Shown: positions 29,729 to 40,980, counted from the stretch's first letter. The stretch: 64,000 nucleotides of DNA from Colwellia polaris (GCF_002104515.1 NZ_NBOE01000006.1:124001-188000), one strand, 5' to 3'. Notes: a model not told the origin generated them from the letters alone. Numbers and translations: made by a program.

Positions 29729-30211
29729 GTTAGTTATTACTGTTTGGTTATAACTGAATTCGCAAATATTTATTGATACAAAAACCGGCGAATTGTCGGT
29801 TTTTTTATGTCAGTCTACCTTGTAAATATCGAATAATTTCAACTTTATAGCGGAGTAAAAATAATCAAGATTTACCTTTTTTTAACCTCTTTATTCAAAA
29901 GTTAGCGTTTAAAAAAGTATATTTTGTTCTATATTTGTTCTAAATAAAGATTATTCGACTAAATTATTATTATTTGTGGTGCTTAAGATAGAATCAAAAT
30001 ATGGTTTTGTGTTAGAATCGCGCCAGAAATTTTAACTAGAGCCAGTGAAGCTTAATTTATTGAAACTAAATTAAGATTTTACTGAAATACACTGAAATCG
30101 GTCTTTTATGTTATTAATTTGCATTTATTGTGGATTTTCGCAATATGTAAGTGTTTTTAATAACGCATTAATTGATTTTGATTACTCCCATCAAAAGTAG
30201 TGCAAGTGTTT
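29729..30211. other. Intergenic region upstream of the nqr operon
   Basis: No gene was found. The fabV terminator (29780-29806) is followed by about 400 AT-rich bases. A possible -10 (TAGAAT at 30013-30018) is present, but no matching -35 hexamer is clear. If that start is used, the nqrA message has a leader of roughly 190 bases. Confidence 0.4.
29780..29806 (+). terminator. Terminator after fabV
   Basis: The stem AAAAACCG / CGGTTTTT with a loop of about 9 bases is followed by a long T-run, about 50 bases after the stop. Confidence 0.8.
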
Positions 30212-31549
30212 ATGATTACGATAAAAAAAGGTCTGGATGTTCCTGTAGTAGGTGCCCCCCAGCAGGTAATCCATGATGGTCCGTCCATCAAAACTGTTGC
30301 AACATTAGGTGAAGAGTTTGTGGGTATGCGCCCAACCATGTTTGTTAAGGTTGGAGATAGCGTTAAAAAAGGTCAGGCACTTTTTGAAGATAAAAAGAAT
30401 CCTGGCGTTAAATTCACAGCTCAAGCTTCAGGTGTTGTTAAAGAAATAAATCGTGGTGAAAAGCGCGTATTGCAATCTGTTGTTATCGAAGTCGGTGGCA
30501 ATGAGCAAGAAACGTTTACCCGCTATGCCGCCAATGAACTTAATTCAATAGCACGTGAAGATGTTGTTGCAAACCTTGTTAATTCAGGTTTGTGGACTGC
30601 ATTGCGTACACGTCCATTTAGTAAAGTTCCTGCTGTAGATGCAACGCCTGTTGCTATATTTGTTAGCGCATTGGATACCAATCCTTTAGCTGCAGATCCA
30701 GCGGTTATTATTGCTGAGAAAAGTGAAGCCTTTGTTAATGGTTTAACTGTTCTTGCTCGCTTAACCGAAGGTGAAGTATTTGTTAGCAAAGCACCAGGTA
30801 GCGATATAGCTGTTAATTCAGCCGCTACAGTTACTGAATTTGCTGGTAAACATCCTGCCGGTTTAGTTGGTACACAAATGCACTTTTTGAAGCCAGTTAG
30901 TGCTGATAAAGTTGCATGGCATGCAGGTTACCAAGATGTTATTGCTATCGGTGAATTATTTACTACCGGTGAATTAGATAACAGTCGTGTTATTTCTTTA
31001 GCAGGTCCAGCAGCAAAAAATCCTCGTTTAATTCGTACGGTTTTAGGTGCAAGTTCTACTGAGATAATTGCAAAAGACAAAGCTGATGGCGAAGTGCGTG
31101 TAGTTTCAGGTTCATTATTACATGGCTCTGTTGCTTCAGGTGTTCATGGCTACCTAGGTCGTTACCATACACAGCTTTCTCTTATCCTAGAGGGTAGAGA
31201 AAAAGAATTTATTGGCTATATGTATCCAGGTCCTAATAAATTTTCTGTAACACGTGCTTATATGGGACATTTCTTTCCTAAGAAATTGTTCAACATGACC
31301 ACAACAACAAATGGTAGTGCACGCGCTATGGTGCCTATTGGTAATTTCGAACGCGTTATGCCGTTAGATATTTTACCAACTATGTTATTGCGCGATTTAT
31401 GTGCCGGCGATACAGACGGTGCGCAACAACTTGGTGCTTTAGAGCTTGATGAAGAAGATTTAGCCTTATGTACATTTGTTTGCCCAGGCAAAACAGATTA
31501 CGGCGTGATCCTTCGTGATTGCCTAACCACAATTGAGAAGGAAGGTTAG
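30212..31549 (+). CDS. nqrA: Na+-translocating NADH-quinone reductase subunit A
   Basis: The protein opens [16 protein letters not shown] and is 445 residues long, matching NqrA. A GTG four codons earlier (30200) is open but not family-like. NqrA is the soluble cytoplasmic subunit that takes part in quinone reduction. It is the first gene of nqrABCDEF, and nqrB starts two bases after its stop. The operon encodes the main respiratory sodium pump of many marine bacteria. Confidence 0.97.
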   Translation: MITIKKGLDVPVVGAPQQVIHDGPSIKTVATLGEEFVGMRPTMFVKVGDSVKKGQALFEDKKNPGVKFTAQASGVVKEINRGEKRVLQSVVIEVGGNEQETFTRYAANELNSIAREDVVANLVNSGLWTALRTRPFSKVPAVDATPVAIFVSALDTNPLAADPAVIIAEKSEAFVNGLTVLARLTEGEVFVSKAPGSDIAVNSAATVTEFAGKHPAGLVGTQMHFLKPVSADKVAWHAGYQDVIAIGELFTTGELDNSRVISLAGPAAKNPRLIRTVLGASSTEIIAKDKADGEVRVVSGSLLHGSVASGVHGYLGRYHTQLSLILEGREKEFIGYMYPGPNKFSVTRAYMGHFFPKKLFNMTTTTNGSARAMVPIGNFERVMPLDILPTMLLRDLCAGDTDGAQQLGALELDEEDLALCTFVCPGKTDYGVILRDCLTTIEKEG

Positions 31550-31551
31550 TC

Positions 31552-32754
31552 ATGGGCTTGAAAAAGTTTTTTGAAGATATTGAACCGCAATTTGAAAAAG
31601 GCGGTAAGTTTGAAGCTTGGTATGCACTTTACGAAGCTGTAGCTACCGGGTTATTTACTCCTGGCCAAGTTAACAAAGGTCAAACGCACGTACGTGACAG
31701 TATTGATCTTAAACGTATCATGATCACAGTTTGGTTAGCGGTTTTCCCTGCCATGTTCTGGGGTATGTATAACATAGGTTTTCAAGCAACTGACGCATTA
31801 GCGGCTGGTTATGCTTTACCTGATACGTGGCAAGTAGGTTTGTTTGAAATGTTAGGCGGTAGCTTATCGGCTGAATCTGGTTGGTTCACGATGATGCTAT
31901 ACGGCGCCGTATTTTTCTTACCTATTTATGCAACGGTATTTATTGTTGGTGGTTTCTGGGAAGTATTGTTTGCCTCAGTGCGTAAACATGAAGTTAACGA
32001 AGGTTTCTTTGTTAGCTCAATTCTTTTCGCGTTAATCCTGCCGGCAACTATTCCATTATGGCAAGCGGCTATCGGTATTACTTTTGGTATTGTTATTGCC
32101 AAAGAAATATTTGGTGGTACAGGTAAAAACTTCTTAAACCCAGCGTTAGCGGGTCGTGCGTTTTTATTCTTCGCTTATCCAAGTGAAATCTCAGGCGATG
32201 CTGTTTGGGTTGCTGCTGACGGTTTCTCTGGTGCTACAGCATTAAGTGCTGCAAACCAAGGCTTAATTGAATATACCATTAATGCTGACTGGTGGAATGC
32301 ATTTTGGGGTTATATCCCAGGTTCTGTTGGTGAAGTATCAACGGCCATGATTTTACTAGGCGGTGCATACATTCTTTATAAAGGTATCGCTTCATGGCGT
32401 ATCGTTTTAGGTGTATTCGGCGGTATGGTTGTGACGGCTATGCTATTCAACGCTATTGGTAGCGATACTAATGCGATGTTCGCTATGCCTTGGTATTGGC
32501 ACTTAGTTACTGGCGGTTTTGCCTTTGGTATGATGTTTATGGCAACTGATCCTGTTTCAGCGTCATTTACGAATACAGGTAAATACTGGTTTGGTGCTTT
32601 AGTTGGCATCATGGTAGTGCTAGTACGTGTTGTTAACCCTGCATTCCCAGAAGGTATGATGTTAGCTATTTTATTCGCTAACTTGTTTGCACCTCTTTTC
32701 GACTACTTTGTGGTTCAAGGGAATATCAAACGGAGGCTTGCTCGCAATGTCTAG
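31552..32754 (+). CDS. nqrB: Na+-NQR subunit B
   Basis: The 400-residue protein is an integral membrane protein with about ten helices. The FMN is attached to the threonine of [10 protein letters not shown] (Thr229). NqrB is a major part of the sodium channel and the electron route to quinone. It overlaps nqrC by 8 bases (ATG inside its end), so translation is coupled. Confidence 0.97.
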   Translation: MGLKKFFEDIEPQFEKGGKFEAWYALYEAVATGLFTPGQVNKGQTHVRDSIDLKRIMITVWLAVFPAMFWGMYNIGFQATDALAAGYALPDTWQVGLFEMLGGSLSAESGWFTMMLYGAVFFLPIYATVFIVGGFWEVLFASVRKHEVNEGFFVSSILFALILPATIPLWQAAIGITFGIVIAKEIFGGTGKNFLNPALAGRAFLFFAYPSEISGDAVWVAADGFSGATALSAANQGLIEYTINADWWNAFWGYIPGSVGEVSTAMILLGGAYILYKGIASWRIVLGVFGGMVVTAMLFNAIGSDTNAMFAMPWYWHLVTGGFAFGMMFMATDPVSASFTNTGKYWFGALVGIMVVLVRVVNPAFPEGMMLAILFANLFAPLFDYFVVQGNIKRRLARNV

Positions 32755-33517
32755 TAATAAAGAAACGTTTGGCAAAACGATTGGTTTTGTATTTGTTGTT
32801 TGTTTAGTTTGTGCGGCTTTAGTGTCAATTTCAGCTGTAAGCTTAAAACCATTACAAACCGCGAATAAGTTGCTTGATAAGCAAACTAAAATTCTTGAAA
32901 CTGCTGGTCTTTTAGACGCAGCAGGCGACGATATTGTTGGTACATATAACCAACGTGTTGACGCTAAAATGATTAACTTAGCTACGGGTAAAGTTGTTGA
33001 AGGTGATGTTAATACTTTTGAAGAACGTGCAGATGCACGTGACGCTAATAAAAGTTTTAAGCCTGAAAATGATATTGCTGGTTTAAACCGTGTTGCTAAA
33101 AATGCAGTAGTTTATCTGGTTAAAGATGAGCAAGGTAAAGTAACAACAATAGTTTTACCTATTGTTGGCTCAGGCTTATGGAACCTAATGTATGGTTTTG
33201 TTGGTTTAGAATCAGACATGAATACTGTTAAAAGCGTAATTTACTCAGACCACAGTGAAACTCCTGGATTAGGCGCAGAAGTGCTTAACCCTAAGTGGAA
33301 AGCACTATGGCCAGGTAAAAAAATGTTTGATGAACAAAACAATGTTGCTATTAAAATTGTTAAAGGCGGCGCAAAAGCCGGCGATGTTCATGGTGTAGAT
33401 GGCTTGTCTGGTGCAACATTAACCAGTAATGGTGTTGAAAACACATTGCGCTTTTGGTTAGGTGACGAGGGCTATGGTCCATTTATTTCTAACTATCGCG
33501 CTGGAGGACTGAACTAA
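32747..33517 (+). CDS. nqrC: Na+-NQR subunit C
   Basis: The 256-residue protein has one N-terminal membrane helix ([20 protein letters not shown]) and a periplasmic FMN-binding domain. The FMN acceptor threonine is Thr224 in [12 protein letters not shown]. The start at 32747 is supported by CGGAGG 10 bases upstream; the frame is open further upstream, but that extension overlaps nqrB and is not family-like. The TAATG junction joins it to nqrD. Attachment of FMN needs ApbE, encoded downstream. Confidence 0.97.
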   Translation: MSSNKETFGKTIGFVFVVCLVCAALVSISAVSLKPLQTANKLLDKQTKILETAGLLDAAGDDIVGTYNQRVDAKMINLATGKVVEGDVNTFEERADARDANKSFKPENDIAGLNRVAKNAVVYLVKDEQGKVTTIVLPIVGSGLWNLMYGFVGLESDMNTVKSVIYSDHSETPGLGAEVLNPKWKALWPGKKMFDEQNNVAIKIVKGGAKAGDVHGVDGLSGATLTSNGVENTLRFWLGDEGYGPFISNYRAGGLN

Positions 33518-34140
33518 TGTCTCAAGATACTAAAAAGGTTTTATTTGGACCTATTGTTGATAACAACCCTATTGCTTTGCAAGTACTTGGTGTTTGTTCT
33601 GCGTTAGCGGTTACAAGTTCTCTACAAAATGCTTTTGTTATGACAATTGCGGTAATGTTAGTAACAGGTTTCTCTAACTTGTTTATTTCACTTATTCGTA
33701 ATCAAATACCTTCAAGTGTTCGTATTATCGTGCAAATGGCGATTATCGCATCATTGGTAATTGTTGTTGACCAAGTGTTAAAAGCATTCTCTTATCAGCT
33801 TTCAAAAGAGTTGTCGGTATTTATTGGTTTAATCATTACTAACTGTATCGTTATGGGCCGTGCTGAAGCTTTTGCAATGAAAGAAAAGCCTGGTGTGAGC
33901 TTTTTAGATGGTATTGGTAATGGTATGGGCTACGGCGCAGTATTGATTGTTGTTGCTTTTTTCCGTGAACTATTTGGTTTTGGTACATTGTTTGGTATGG
34001 AAGTGTTTACTTTGGTACAAAATGGCGGTTGGTACCAAGGTAATGGCTTATTAGTTTTACCATTTAGCTCATTCTTCATTATAGGTTTAATTATCTGGGC
34101 AATTCGCCAGTACAAACCAGAACAAGTAGAGAAGGACTAA
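33517..34140 (+). CDS. nqrD: Na+-NQR subunit D
   Basis: The 207-residue protein has six hydrophobic helices and is homologous to NqrE and Rnf[22 protein letters not shown], followed by the conserved helix with [13 protein letters not shown], identifies NqrD. The conserved Cys residues in helices face those of NqrE and hold an iron-sulfur centre in the membrane. It starts at the stop of nqrC with a one-base overlap. Confidence 0.97.
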   Translation: MSQDTKKVLFGPIVDNNPIALQVLGVCSALAVTSSLQNAFVMTIAVMLVTGFSNLFISLIRNQIPSSVRIIVQMAIIASLVIVVDQVLKAFSYQLSKELSVFIGLIITNCIVMGRAEAFAMKEKPGVSFLDGIGNGMGYGAVLIVVAFFRELFGFGTLFGMEVFTLVQNGGWYQGNGLLVLPFSSFFIIGLIIWAIRQYKPEQVEKD

Positions 34141-34146
34141 GCTGTC

Positions 34147-34770
34147 ATGGAACATTATATAAGTTTATTTGTTAAAACCATTTTTATTGAAAACTTGGCA
34201 TTAACTTTCTTCCTTGGTATGTGTACTTTCTTAGCTGTTTCAAAGAAAGTAAGCACGGCTATAGGTTTAGGTGTTGCTGTTGTTGTGGTACTAGGTATTG
34301 CGGTACCTGTTAACCAAATCATTTATCAAGCTATTTTAGCGCCAGGTGCGTTAGACAGTATGATGGGTGTTACGGATGCTGCTGATTCTATTGATTTAAG
34401 CTTTTTGTCTTTCATTACCTTTATTGGTGTGATTGCGGCATTAGTGCAAATTCTTGAAATGGTATTAGACAAATACTTCCCTGCTTTATATCAAGCATTG
34501 GGTATTTTCTTACCGTTGATCACAGTTAACTGTGCCATTTTCGGTGGCGTGTCATTTATGGTAGCGAAAAACCTTACCTTAGGCGAAAGTGTTGTTTACG
34601 GCCTTGGCTCAGGTGTTGGTTGGATGTTAGCTATTGTATTAATGGCAGGTATTCGTGAGAAGATGAAATACTCAGATGTACCAGATGGCTTAAAAGGCTT
34701 AGGTATTACGTTTATTACTGCAGGATTGATGGCATTTGGCTTTCTTTCTTTCGGTGGTATTTCACTTTAG
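34147..34770 (+). CDS. nqrE: Na+-NQR subunit E
   Basis: The 207-residue membrane protein pairs with NqrD and has the family blocks [23 protein letters not shown] and [13 protein letters not shown]. The Cys in GMCTF and in VNCAIFG are conserved. It begins six bases after nqrD, preceded by GGACTAAGCTGTC. The gap to nqrF (81 bases) is the longest inside the operon. Confidence 0.97.
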   Translation: MEHYISLFVKTIFIENLALTFFLGMCTFLAVSKKVSTAIGLGVAVVVVLGIAVPVNQIIYQAILAPGALDSMMGVTDAADSIDLSFLSFITFIGVIAALVQILEMVLDKYFPALYQALGIFLPLITVNCAIFGGVSFMVAKNLTLGESVVYGLGSGVGWMLAIVLMAGIREKMKYSDVPDGLKGLGITFITAGLMAFGFLSFGGISL

Positions 34771-34851
34771 GTTAATGTCGGTTTTAGCTTGTTTTCATTT
34801 TAGTGTGAATACCAAAGCTAAAACCCTTAAAGAAGATTAAAGGAAAAGTCG

Positions 34852-36078
34852 ATGGAAATTATTATTCTCGGCGTATCGATGTTTACCGTGATAGTGCTTG
34901 CTTTGGTAATGGTTATTTTATTTGCCAAGTCTAAGTTAGTATCTTCAGGTGACGTTACGATCAGCATTAATGGCGACCCAGAGAAAGCTGTAACTACAGC
35001 GGCCGGTGGTAAACTTTTAGGTGCACTAGCTGACCAAGGTATTTTTATACCTTCAGCTTGTGGTGGCGGTGGTACTTGTGGCCAGTGTCGCGTAGAAGTG
35101 CATTCAGGTGGTGGTGATATCTTACCAACTGAATCAGGCCATATTAATAAGCGTGAAGCAAAAGCAGGTTGTCGTTTAGCATGTCAAGTGGCAGTTAAAC
35201 AAGACATGGATATTGAACTTGAAGATGAAATCTTTGGTGTTCAACAGTGGGAATGTGAAGTTATCTCTAACGATAACAAAGCTACGTTCATTAAAGAACT
35301 TAAGTTAAAAATTCCTAATGGCGAATCTGTACCTTTCCGTGCAGGTGGTTATATACAAATTGAAGCACCAGCTCATCATGTGAAGTACAGCGATTTTGAT
35401 ATCGATGAACAATACAAAGGTGATTGGAATCATTTTGGTTTCTTCGATGTAGAGTCAAAAGTTGATACAGACACATTACGTGCTTACTCAATGGCTAACT
35501 ACCCTGAAGAAGAAGGCATTATTATGCTTAACGTGCGTATTGCTACGCCGCCTCCTGGACGTTTGCATTTACCAGCAGGTAAAATGTCATCATATATCTT
35601 TAGCTTAAAAGCTGGCGATAAAGTGACTATTTCTGGTCCATTTGGTGAATTCTTCGCGAAAGAAACTGAAAACGAAATGGTATTTATTGGTGGTGGTGCA
35701 GGTATGGCGCCAATGCGTTCTCATATCTTCGATCAACTTAAACGTCTTAAGTCTAAGCGTAAAATGTCGTTCTGGTATGGTGCTCGTTCTAAGCGTGAAA
35801 TGTTTTATGAAGATGATTATAACGGTCTTGCGGCTGAAAATGACAACTTCGAATGGCATGTTGCGTTGTCAGATCCTCAACCAGAAGATAACTGGGAAGG
35901 CTTAACTGGTTTTATTCATAACGTATTGCATGAGCAGTACTTGAAAGACCACGAAGCCCCTGAAGATTGTGAGTACTACATGTGTGGTCCTCCAATGATG
36001 AATGCTGCCGTTATTCATATGCTTAAAGATTTAGGCGTAGAAGACGAAAACATTATGTTAGATGATTTCGGTGGCTAA
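34852..36078 (+). CDS. nqrF: Na+-NQR subunit F, NADH-oxidising flavoprotein
   Basis: The 408-residue protein has an N-terminal membrane helix, a 2Fe-2S ferredoxin domain with Cys70, Cys76, Cys79 and Cys111 ([18 protein letters not shown]), then FAD-binding ([11 protein letters not shown]) and NAD-binding ([12 protein letters not shown]) domains. It oxidises NADH and starts the electron path through the complex. A strong hairpin follows about 28 bases after its stop. Confidence 0.97.
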   Translation: MEIIILGVSMFTVIVLALVMVILFAKSKLVSSGDVTISINGDPEKAVTTAAGGKLLGALADQGIFIPSACGGGGTCGQCRVEVHSGGGDILPTESGHINKREAKAGCRLACQVAVKQDMDIELEDEIFGVQQWECEVISNDNKATFIKELKLKIPNGESVPFRAGGYIQIEAPAHHVKYSDFDIDEQYKGDWNHFGFFDVESKVDTDTLRAYSMANYPEEEGIIMLNVRIATPPPGRLHLPAGKMSSYIFSLKAGDKVTISGPFGEFFAKETENEMVFIGGGAGMAPMRSHIFDQLKRLKSKRKMSFWYGARSKREMFYEDDYNGLAAENDNFEWHVALSDPQPEDNWEGLTGFIHNVLHEQYLKDHEAPEDCEYYMCGPPMMNAAVIHMLKDLGVEDENIMLDDFGG

Positions 36079-36105
36079 TTTTCGCCAATGAATTCATTGA
36101 ATAAT

Positions 36106-36128
36106 AAGGCGACCTAGGTCGCCTTTTT
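36106..36128 (+). terminator. Terminator between nqrF and apbE
   Basis: A perfect 20-base palindrome (AAGGCGACCT / AGGTCGCCTT) is followed by a T-run. It should separate the structural nqr genes from apbE-nqrM, at least partly. Confidence 0.85.
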
Positions 36129-36243
36129 AATATCTCATGCTTGTGGAACGACAAGCTTTTTCAAAAGTAACTGAGATTTATTTAGTTAAAGCAGCAATAA
36201 ACAGCAGATGTTTTAACTCAATAAATTTTATGAAGGTATTGTT

Positions 36244-37287
36244 ATGCAATATAGTTTTAACCTTAAAAAAAGTAGGCAAACGATTAAACTAGCGTTGATA
36301 GCCGCTACATTGGTGATACTTGCAGGGTGTTTTCCGAGTAATGATCTTGGTCGTGAAGAATATTTACTACAAGGTAGAACTATGGGAACAACCTATAATA
36401 TTAAAGTGGTAGGAGAAAATATCGATACTGAAAAGTTACAGCAAGGCATTGATGCAAAGCTAGTCAAGTTAAACCAGGAAATGTCGACCTATATTAAAGA
36501 TTCAGAATTATCGATATTTAACCAATCAACCTCGCTTGAGCCAGTTAAGGTATCTGAAGGCTTAGGTCGAGTGATTAACGAAGCTATACGTTTAGGTGAG
36601 TTAAGTGAAGGGGCGCTTGATGTTACCGTGGGGCCTTTGGTTAACTTATGGGGCTTTGGCCCAGAATACCGTCCTGAAACCGTGCCAAGTAAAGAATTAC
36701 TAGCAGCAACCAAGTCACGCATTGGTTTAGATAAACTTACCTTTGAACATGGCATGTTAAGTAAAAATATTCCAGATCTTTATGTAGATTTATCTACCAT
36801 AGCCAAAGGTTATGGGGTTGATTTAGTTGCAGAGTTTGTCGAGGCCAATGGTATTAATAACTACCTAGTTGAAATTGGCGGTGAAATGCGAATTAAAGGT
36901 TTTAAGCATACCGGTGAGTTGTGGCATGTTGCGATTGAAAAACCGGTGAATAACGAGCGTTCAGTGCATCAAATTATTATTCCTAAAGATAATGCCGTAG
37001 CAACGTCAGGCGACTACAGAATTTACTTTGAAGCTGATGGCCAACGATTTTCGCATATCATAGACCCAAATACTGGGAAGCCAATTAACCATAAACTGGT
37101 CTCTGTTACTGTAATACATCCATCTTCAATGACCGCTGATGGTTTATCTACAGCAATGATGGTCATGGGAGAAGATAAAGCTATAGCATTTGCTGAAGCA
37201 CATGATCTGGCTGTTTACATTATTGCTAAAACAGAGCATGGCTTTGTTGAGCAAAGCACGGTAAAATTCATGCAATATCTTAAGTAG
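36244..37287 (+). CDS. apbE: FAD:protein FMN transferase ApbE
   Basis: A lipobox (ILAGC, Cys29) precedes an ApbE domain (347 residues in all). Family motifs are GTTYNIKV near the start, EIGGEMRIKG, and SHIIDPNTGKPI near the C-terminus, which contributes to metal and flavin binding. The enzyme attaches FMN through a phosphoester to the threonines of NqrB and NqrC, consistent with its place after the nqr genes. AAGGTATTGTT precedes the ATG. Confidence 0.95.
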   Translation: MQYSFNLKKSRQTIKLALIAATLVILAGCFPSNDLGREEYLLQGRTMGTTYNIKVVGENIDTEKLQQGIDAKLVKLNQEMSTYIKDSELSIFNQSTSLEPVKVSEGLGRVINEAIRLGELSEGALDVTVGPLVNLWGFGPEYRPETVPSKELLAATKSRIGLDKLTFEHGMLSKNIPDLYVDLSTIAKGYGVDLVAEFVEANGINNYLVEIGGEMRIKGFKHTGELWHVAIEKPVNNERSVHQIIIPKDNAVATSGDYRIYFEADGQRFSHIIDPNTGKPINHKLVSVTVIHPSSMTADGLSTAMMVMGEDKAIAFAEAHDLAVYIIAKTEHGFVEQSTVKFMQYLK

Positions 37288-37402
37288 GTTTGCACTTTTA
37301 CTTAAATAAGTTAATTTGTTTAATATTTTTTAAAGGAAATAGTTGTTTCCAAACGTTTATATAAAAAATATTGATATGTTATAAAATAGGTAGGCACACA
37401 TT

Positions 37403-37624
37403 ATGGCTATATTTTTAATCACCTTCGGCTTTTTTCTCGTTATTTTTGCAGCAATGGCTGTTGGTTATATTTTTCAAAACAAAACCCTTGCTGGTAGTTG
37501 CGGCGGTTTAGCTAGTGTTGGTATTGATAAATCATGTAATTGTGATAACCCATGCGAAAAACGTCAAGAACGTGATCGTGTTGGCGCGTTAGCTGTTGGT
37601 GATATTAATGTGAAAAACATTTAG
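37403..37624 (+). CDS. nqrM: Na+-NQR maturation protein NqrM (DUF539)
   Basis: The 73-residue protein has one membrane helix (residues about 3-24) and four Cys (33, 45, 47, 51) in GSCGGL and KSCNCDNPC. This pattern defines NqrM, which is needed to place iron in the NqrD/NqrE centre. It follows apbE by 115 bases, as in Vibrio. A strong terminator ends the unit. Confidence 0.95.
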   Translation: MAIFLITFGFFLVIFAAMAVGYIFQNKTLAGSCGGLASVGIDKSCNCDNPCEKRQERDRVGALAVGDINVKNI

Positions 37625-37650
37625 GTTAAAACTGATGAGATAAACAATAG

Positions 37651-37677
37651 AAAAGGTGAGCTTTAGCTCACCTTTTT
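37651..37677 (+). terminator. Terminator after nqrM
   Basis: The stem AAAAGGTGAGC / GCTCACCTTTT with a 4-base loop and T-run lies 27 bases past the stop. Confidence 0.9.
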
Positions 37678-37784
37678 CATTTATAAACGTTTACTTTGTT
37701 GCTTAGTCGTTTAAAAACTATCAATACTTGTATGAAACCTAATGGCTCTCAATGTAAATCATAAAGTCGATAGAACTTATAAAC

Positions 37785-39077
37785 CTATCCTAGCAACCGT
37801 TCAAACAGCCAATAGGTAGCCATAATAGCGATAGCACCATTCAAGTTTTTTACCAGCCTAGTTTGATACCAGTTTTTGTTCCTAAACGGTAGTAAACAGA
37901 TAAAAGCTAAAGCAATAACTGTTAGTTGTCCAAGTTCAACACCGATATTAAAAGAAATTAAACTCAAAGCGTATTGGCTTTGCGGTAGCCCAACATCTGC
38001 TAATACCGATGCAAACCCTAGCCCATGTAATAAACCAAAAGCGAATATTACCGGCATACGAGTATGGCTTAAGGTATTACTTTTCGCGCGGTGGATATTT
38101 TCTAGAGCAACATAAACAATAGAGAGTGCAATTAGCGGCTCAACAATAGCGCTAGATACTTCTACAATGCCATATATTCCTAGTGCTAAGGTAATAGTAT
38201 GAGCAAGCGTGAATGCCGATACCTGCCAAAGTAAAACTGCACGGCTTTTGGCAAAAAGTAATAATGCTAAAACAAAAAGAATATGATCTAAACCGCGCGG
38301 AATAATATGAACAAAACCTTGATAAACATAATCAAGCGCATTGCTAACCTTCTCGGGCATTATTATTGAGTTTTCAGCCAATCCGGTGATGTTATCGTTT
38401 ACAAGATAGCGTTGACTTAATGTTGTTGCAGTAATCATTTCTTGTTGAGGTCGAACGACTTTAAGCACAATGTCGCCAAATAAAGGAGAGAAACGCACAG
38501 CAATGCTATTCGAACTTGAAGGAATATTACCGTTTGCAAATAACTTTGCCTTATCGCTGGTTAGATTTACTTGCTGAGCTAGTAATTGTTTTAGCTGTTG
38601 TAATGTTAAGCCGCTAAAAGAGACACTTTGCTGCTGTGTTGTTGCTGATGTTGTGGTGTGTTGATAATTTTCTTCTGTCTCAATGTCTATTTGAACATTA
38701 TTATCGGCAGTGTTATCTGCAGTGTTATCAGTGTTATCAGTGTAGTCAGCAGTGCTAGCAACATTATTAGCTAAAAATTCAAATTGAATGCTAGTTTGAT
38801 CACTCAAAATAGTCTTTACGTTTTCAAGTAGTTTTTTTTGTTCAAAAAATGATAGCTGATTGATTAACTCTATAACTTGATTATCGCTATTTGTAACAGC
38901 TAAATGCTTTTTTAACAGATGAATAAAATCAACCTCAACAACTAGTTGAAAGCTTTCAGCGTTCTCTAACGATAACGTTGCTTGGTTAATCTCATTAGAA
39001 TGGGCCGAACTCGTTGATGAAAAAAACGAGGCAGTAACAAGAACAATGCAAAGGTAAAAAAATGAAAGTGTGCGCAT
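37785..39077 (-). CDS. HupE/UreJ-like membrane protein with secreted N-terminal domain
   Basis: The protein (430 residues) begins with a signal peptide (cleavage after SSA-H, about residue 25). A periplasmic region of about 210 residues follows, then six or so membrane segments of HupE/UreJ type (GFVHIIPRGLDHILFVLALLLF, AFTLAHTITLAL, FGLLHGLGFASVL). Conserved His residues in these helices suggest a metal carrier, for instance nickel or cobalt, but the substrate is unproven. A Thr-Asp-Asn repeat lies near residues 106-126. It is convergent with nqrM. Confidence 0.75.
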   Translation of the reverse strand: MRTLSFFYLCIVLVTASFFSSTSSAHSNEINQATLSLENAESFQLVVEVDFIHLLKKHLAVTNSDNQVIELINQLSFFEQKKLLENVKTILSDQTSIQFEFLANNVASTADYTDNTDNTADNTADNNVQIDIETEENYQHTTTSATTQQQSVSFSGLTLQQLKQLLAQQVNLTSDKAKLFANGNIPSSSNSIAVRFSPLFGDIVLKVVRPQQEMITATTLSQRYLVNDNITGLAENSIIMPEKVSNALDYVYQGFVHIIPRGLDHILFVLALLLFAKSRAVLLWQVSAFTLAHTITLALGIYGIVEVSSAIVEPLIALSIVYVALENIHRAKSNTLSHTRMPVIFAFGLLHGLGFASVLADVGLPQSQYALSLISFNIGVELGQLTVIALAFICLLPFRNKNWYQTRLVKNLNGAIAIMATYWLFERLLG

Positions 39078-39524
39078 AGGTACAGTATTTAGCTCTTTGT
39101 AAGATAAAAAATAGCGTTACGCTATAGTATCTTTTATTAAATTAACAGCATTGTTTGTTGAAGTAACAAATTTTTTACATTATTCCAGATTTACACTAGT
39201 AATTGCGTTTATAAAATTAAAGTTTGTTTCTTTAGAAGGTGCTTTAAGCAAAGGTGGAAACTAAAAAGCAGGCTGTTTTATTTGATAAAGGCTGTCTGAT
39301 AAAGGTTGCTTGGTAATGACTTTCTGGAAAAGGGGCGTACAAATTATTAGCAATATTTTTTACTCTGTCGGTGTTAGTTCTGTAAAACAAATTGATACAT
39401 TAAAAGCGGAGTAAGTCACACAATTAAAAGGGAAAATAACCACTCTAAAACTGACAAAGCAACTTATCTATTCGTTCGCTTTAATAATCAGAACACTACT
39501 CGTTCAATTAGGTCACTGGTCATT
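39078..39524. other. Intergenic region between the HupE-like gene and nhaD
   Basis: No gene was found. It is the divergent promoter region of both genes. A small palindrome (ATAGCGTTACGCTAT, 39111-39125) lies 34 bases upstream of the HupE-like gene, and two near-copies of TGATAAAGGYTG occur at about 39279-39306. No riboswitch was recognised. Confidence 0.4.
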
Positions 39525-40946
39525 ATGATTAAAAAAATAGTATTAATTGTCTTACTTTCCTGTATTTCTGGTACTTCTTGGGCTGCGGGCCCTGGCAGTA
39601 TAGATTTAACCAGCTCGGTACTTGGTTTTACCGCCCTTATTTTGTTCTCCGTTGCTTACTTATTAGTGATTGGTGAAGATGTTATTCATTTAAGAAAGTC
39701 AAAACCTGTGTTGGTTGCAGCAGGTATTATTTGGCTGATTATTGGTTGGATTTACACGCAAAATGGTATTCCTTTAGAAGCAGAAGAGGCCTTTAACCAT
39801 AACTTACTTGAATATGCCCAACTTTTATTATTTCTATTAGTGGCAATGACCTACATTAATGCTATGGAAGAAAGAGGTATTTTTGATGGTTTACGTTTAT
39901 GGATGGTGTCTAAAGGCTTAAGTCTAAGATCATTGTTTTGGTTAACCGGGGTTTTAGCCTTTGTTATTTCTTCTTTTGCTAACAACCTAACTACCGCGAT
40001 GTTGATGTGTGCCATTATATTGAAGGTCGCTTCAAAAGATAAAAAATTCATCAACATTGCCTGTATTAACATTGTTGTTGCTGCTAATGCCGGTGGCGTA
40101 TTTAGCCCATTTGGCGACATTACAACATTAATGATTTGGCAATCAGGTTTGGTAAAGTTTGAACAATTTATTGTCTTGTTTATTCCATCTTTGGTTAATT
40201 TTTTGGTGCCAGCTATTATTATGAGTTTTTTCATTTCTAATGAAAAGTCAGTGGTTGATATTAGTGAAACTGTCGAAATTAAGCGCGGAGCTAAAAGAAT
40301 TGTCGGGTTGTTTATTTTAACTATCGCCACCGCTGTTTTATGTCACAGTGTAGTTAATATGCCGCCAGTGCTTGGCATGATGATGGGACTAGGTTACTTA
40401 AAGTTTTTCGGTTATTACTTACGAATGAGCCTACCGCGATCTTTAGATAAAAAGCGTAGCAAAGCTGAAGCAGCGAATGACGCTGAAGAATTGAAAAAGT
40501 TAGGGAACATAGTCCCTTTTGATATTTTCGATAAAATAGCGCGCGCAGAGTGGGACACTTTATTGTTTTTCTATGGTGTTGTGATGTGTGTTGGCGGTCT
40601 TGGCTTTATGGGCTATTTAAGTTTAGTGTCAGAAGCGTTATATAGTAACTGGAGTCCTACGTATGCCAATATAGCGGTTGGGGTGTTATCTGCCATTGTA
40701 GATAATATTCCGGTTGTATTTGCCGTATTAAGTATGAACCCAGTAATGGATCTTCAACAATGGTTATTAGTAACGATGACCGCAGGTGTTGGTGGCAGCT
40801 TATTGTCAATTGGCTCTGCTGCTGGTGTTGCTTTAATGGGGCAAACTAAAGGCGTTTATTCATTTATGGGTCACCTTAAGTGGAGTTGGGTAATTGCGCT
40901 AGGCTACGCAGCAAGTATTGGCGTGCACTTTTTAATTAATGGCTAA
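39525..40946 (+). CDS. nhaD: Na+/H+ antiporter NhaD
   Basis: The 473-residue protein has a signal-like first helix (VLIVLLSCISGTSWA) and about 12 further membrane segments of the ion-transporter superfamily. NhaD signatures are SSFANNLTTAMLMCAI and NAGGVFSPFGDITTLMIWQSG, in which polar residues in discontinuous helices bind Na+. It exports sodium or lithium for protons. Together with the sodium pump NQR upstream it suggests a cell with strong sodium energetics. A terminator follows. Confidence 0.93.
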   Translation: MIKKIVLIVLLSCISGTSWAAGPGSIDLTSSVLGFTALILFSVAYLLVIGEDVIHLRKSKPVLVAAGIIWLIIGWIYTQNGIPLEAEEAFNHNLLEYAQLLLFLLVAMTYINAMEERGIFDGLRLWMVSKGLSLRSLFWLTGVLAFVISSFANNLTTAMLMCAIILKVASKDKKFINIACINIVVAANAGGVFSPFGDITTLMIWQSGLVKFEQFIVLFIPSLVNFLVPAIIMSFFISNEKSVVDISETVEIKRGAKRIVGLFILTIATAVLCHSVVNMPPVLGMMMGLGYLKFFGYYLRMSLPRSLDKKRSKAEAANDAEELKKLGNIVPFDIFDKIARAEWDTLLFFYGVVMCVGGLGFMGYLSLVSEALYSNWSPTYANIAVGVLSAIVDNIPVVFAVLSMNPVMDLQQWLLVTMTAGVGGSLLSIGSAAGVALMGQTKGVYSFMGHLKWSWVIALGYAASIGVHFLING

Positions 40947-40980
40947 CCTAATTACTTTTCATCGTTAACTGATTATTTTT

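Noticed and set aside
39078-39524. Possible sodium-type riboswitch before nhaD
   Set aside because: I could not recognise any known riboswitch core; the region is AT-rich with only weak repeats.
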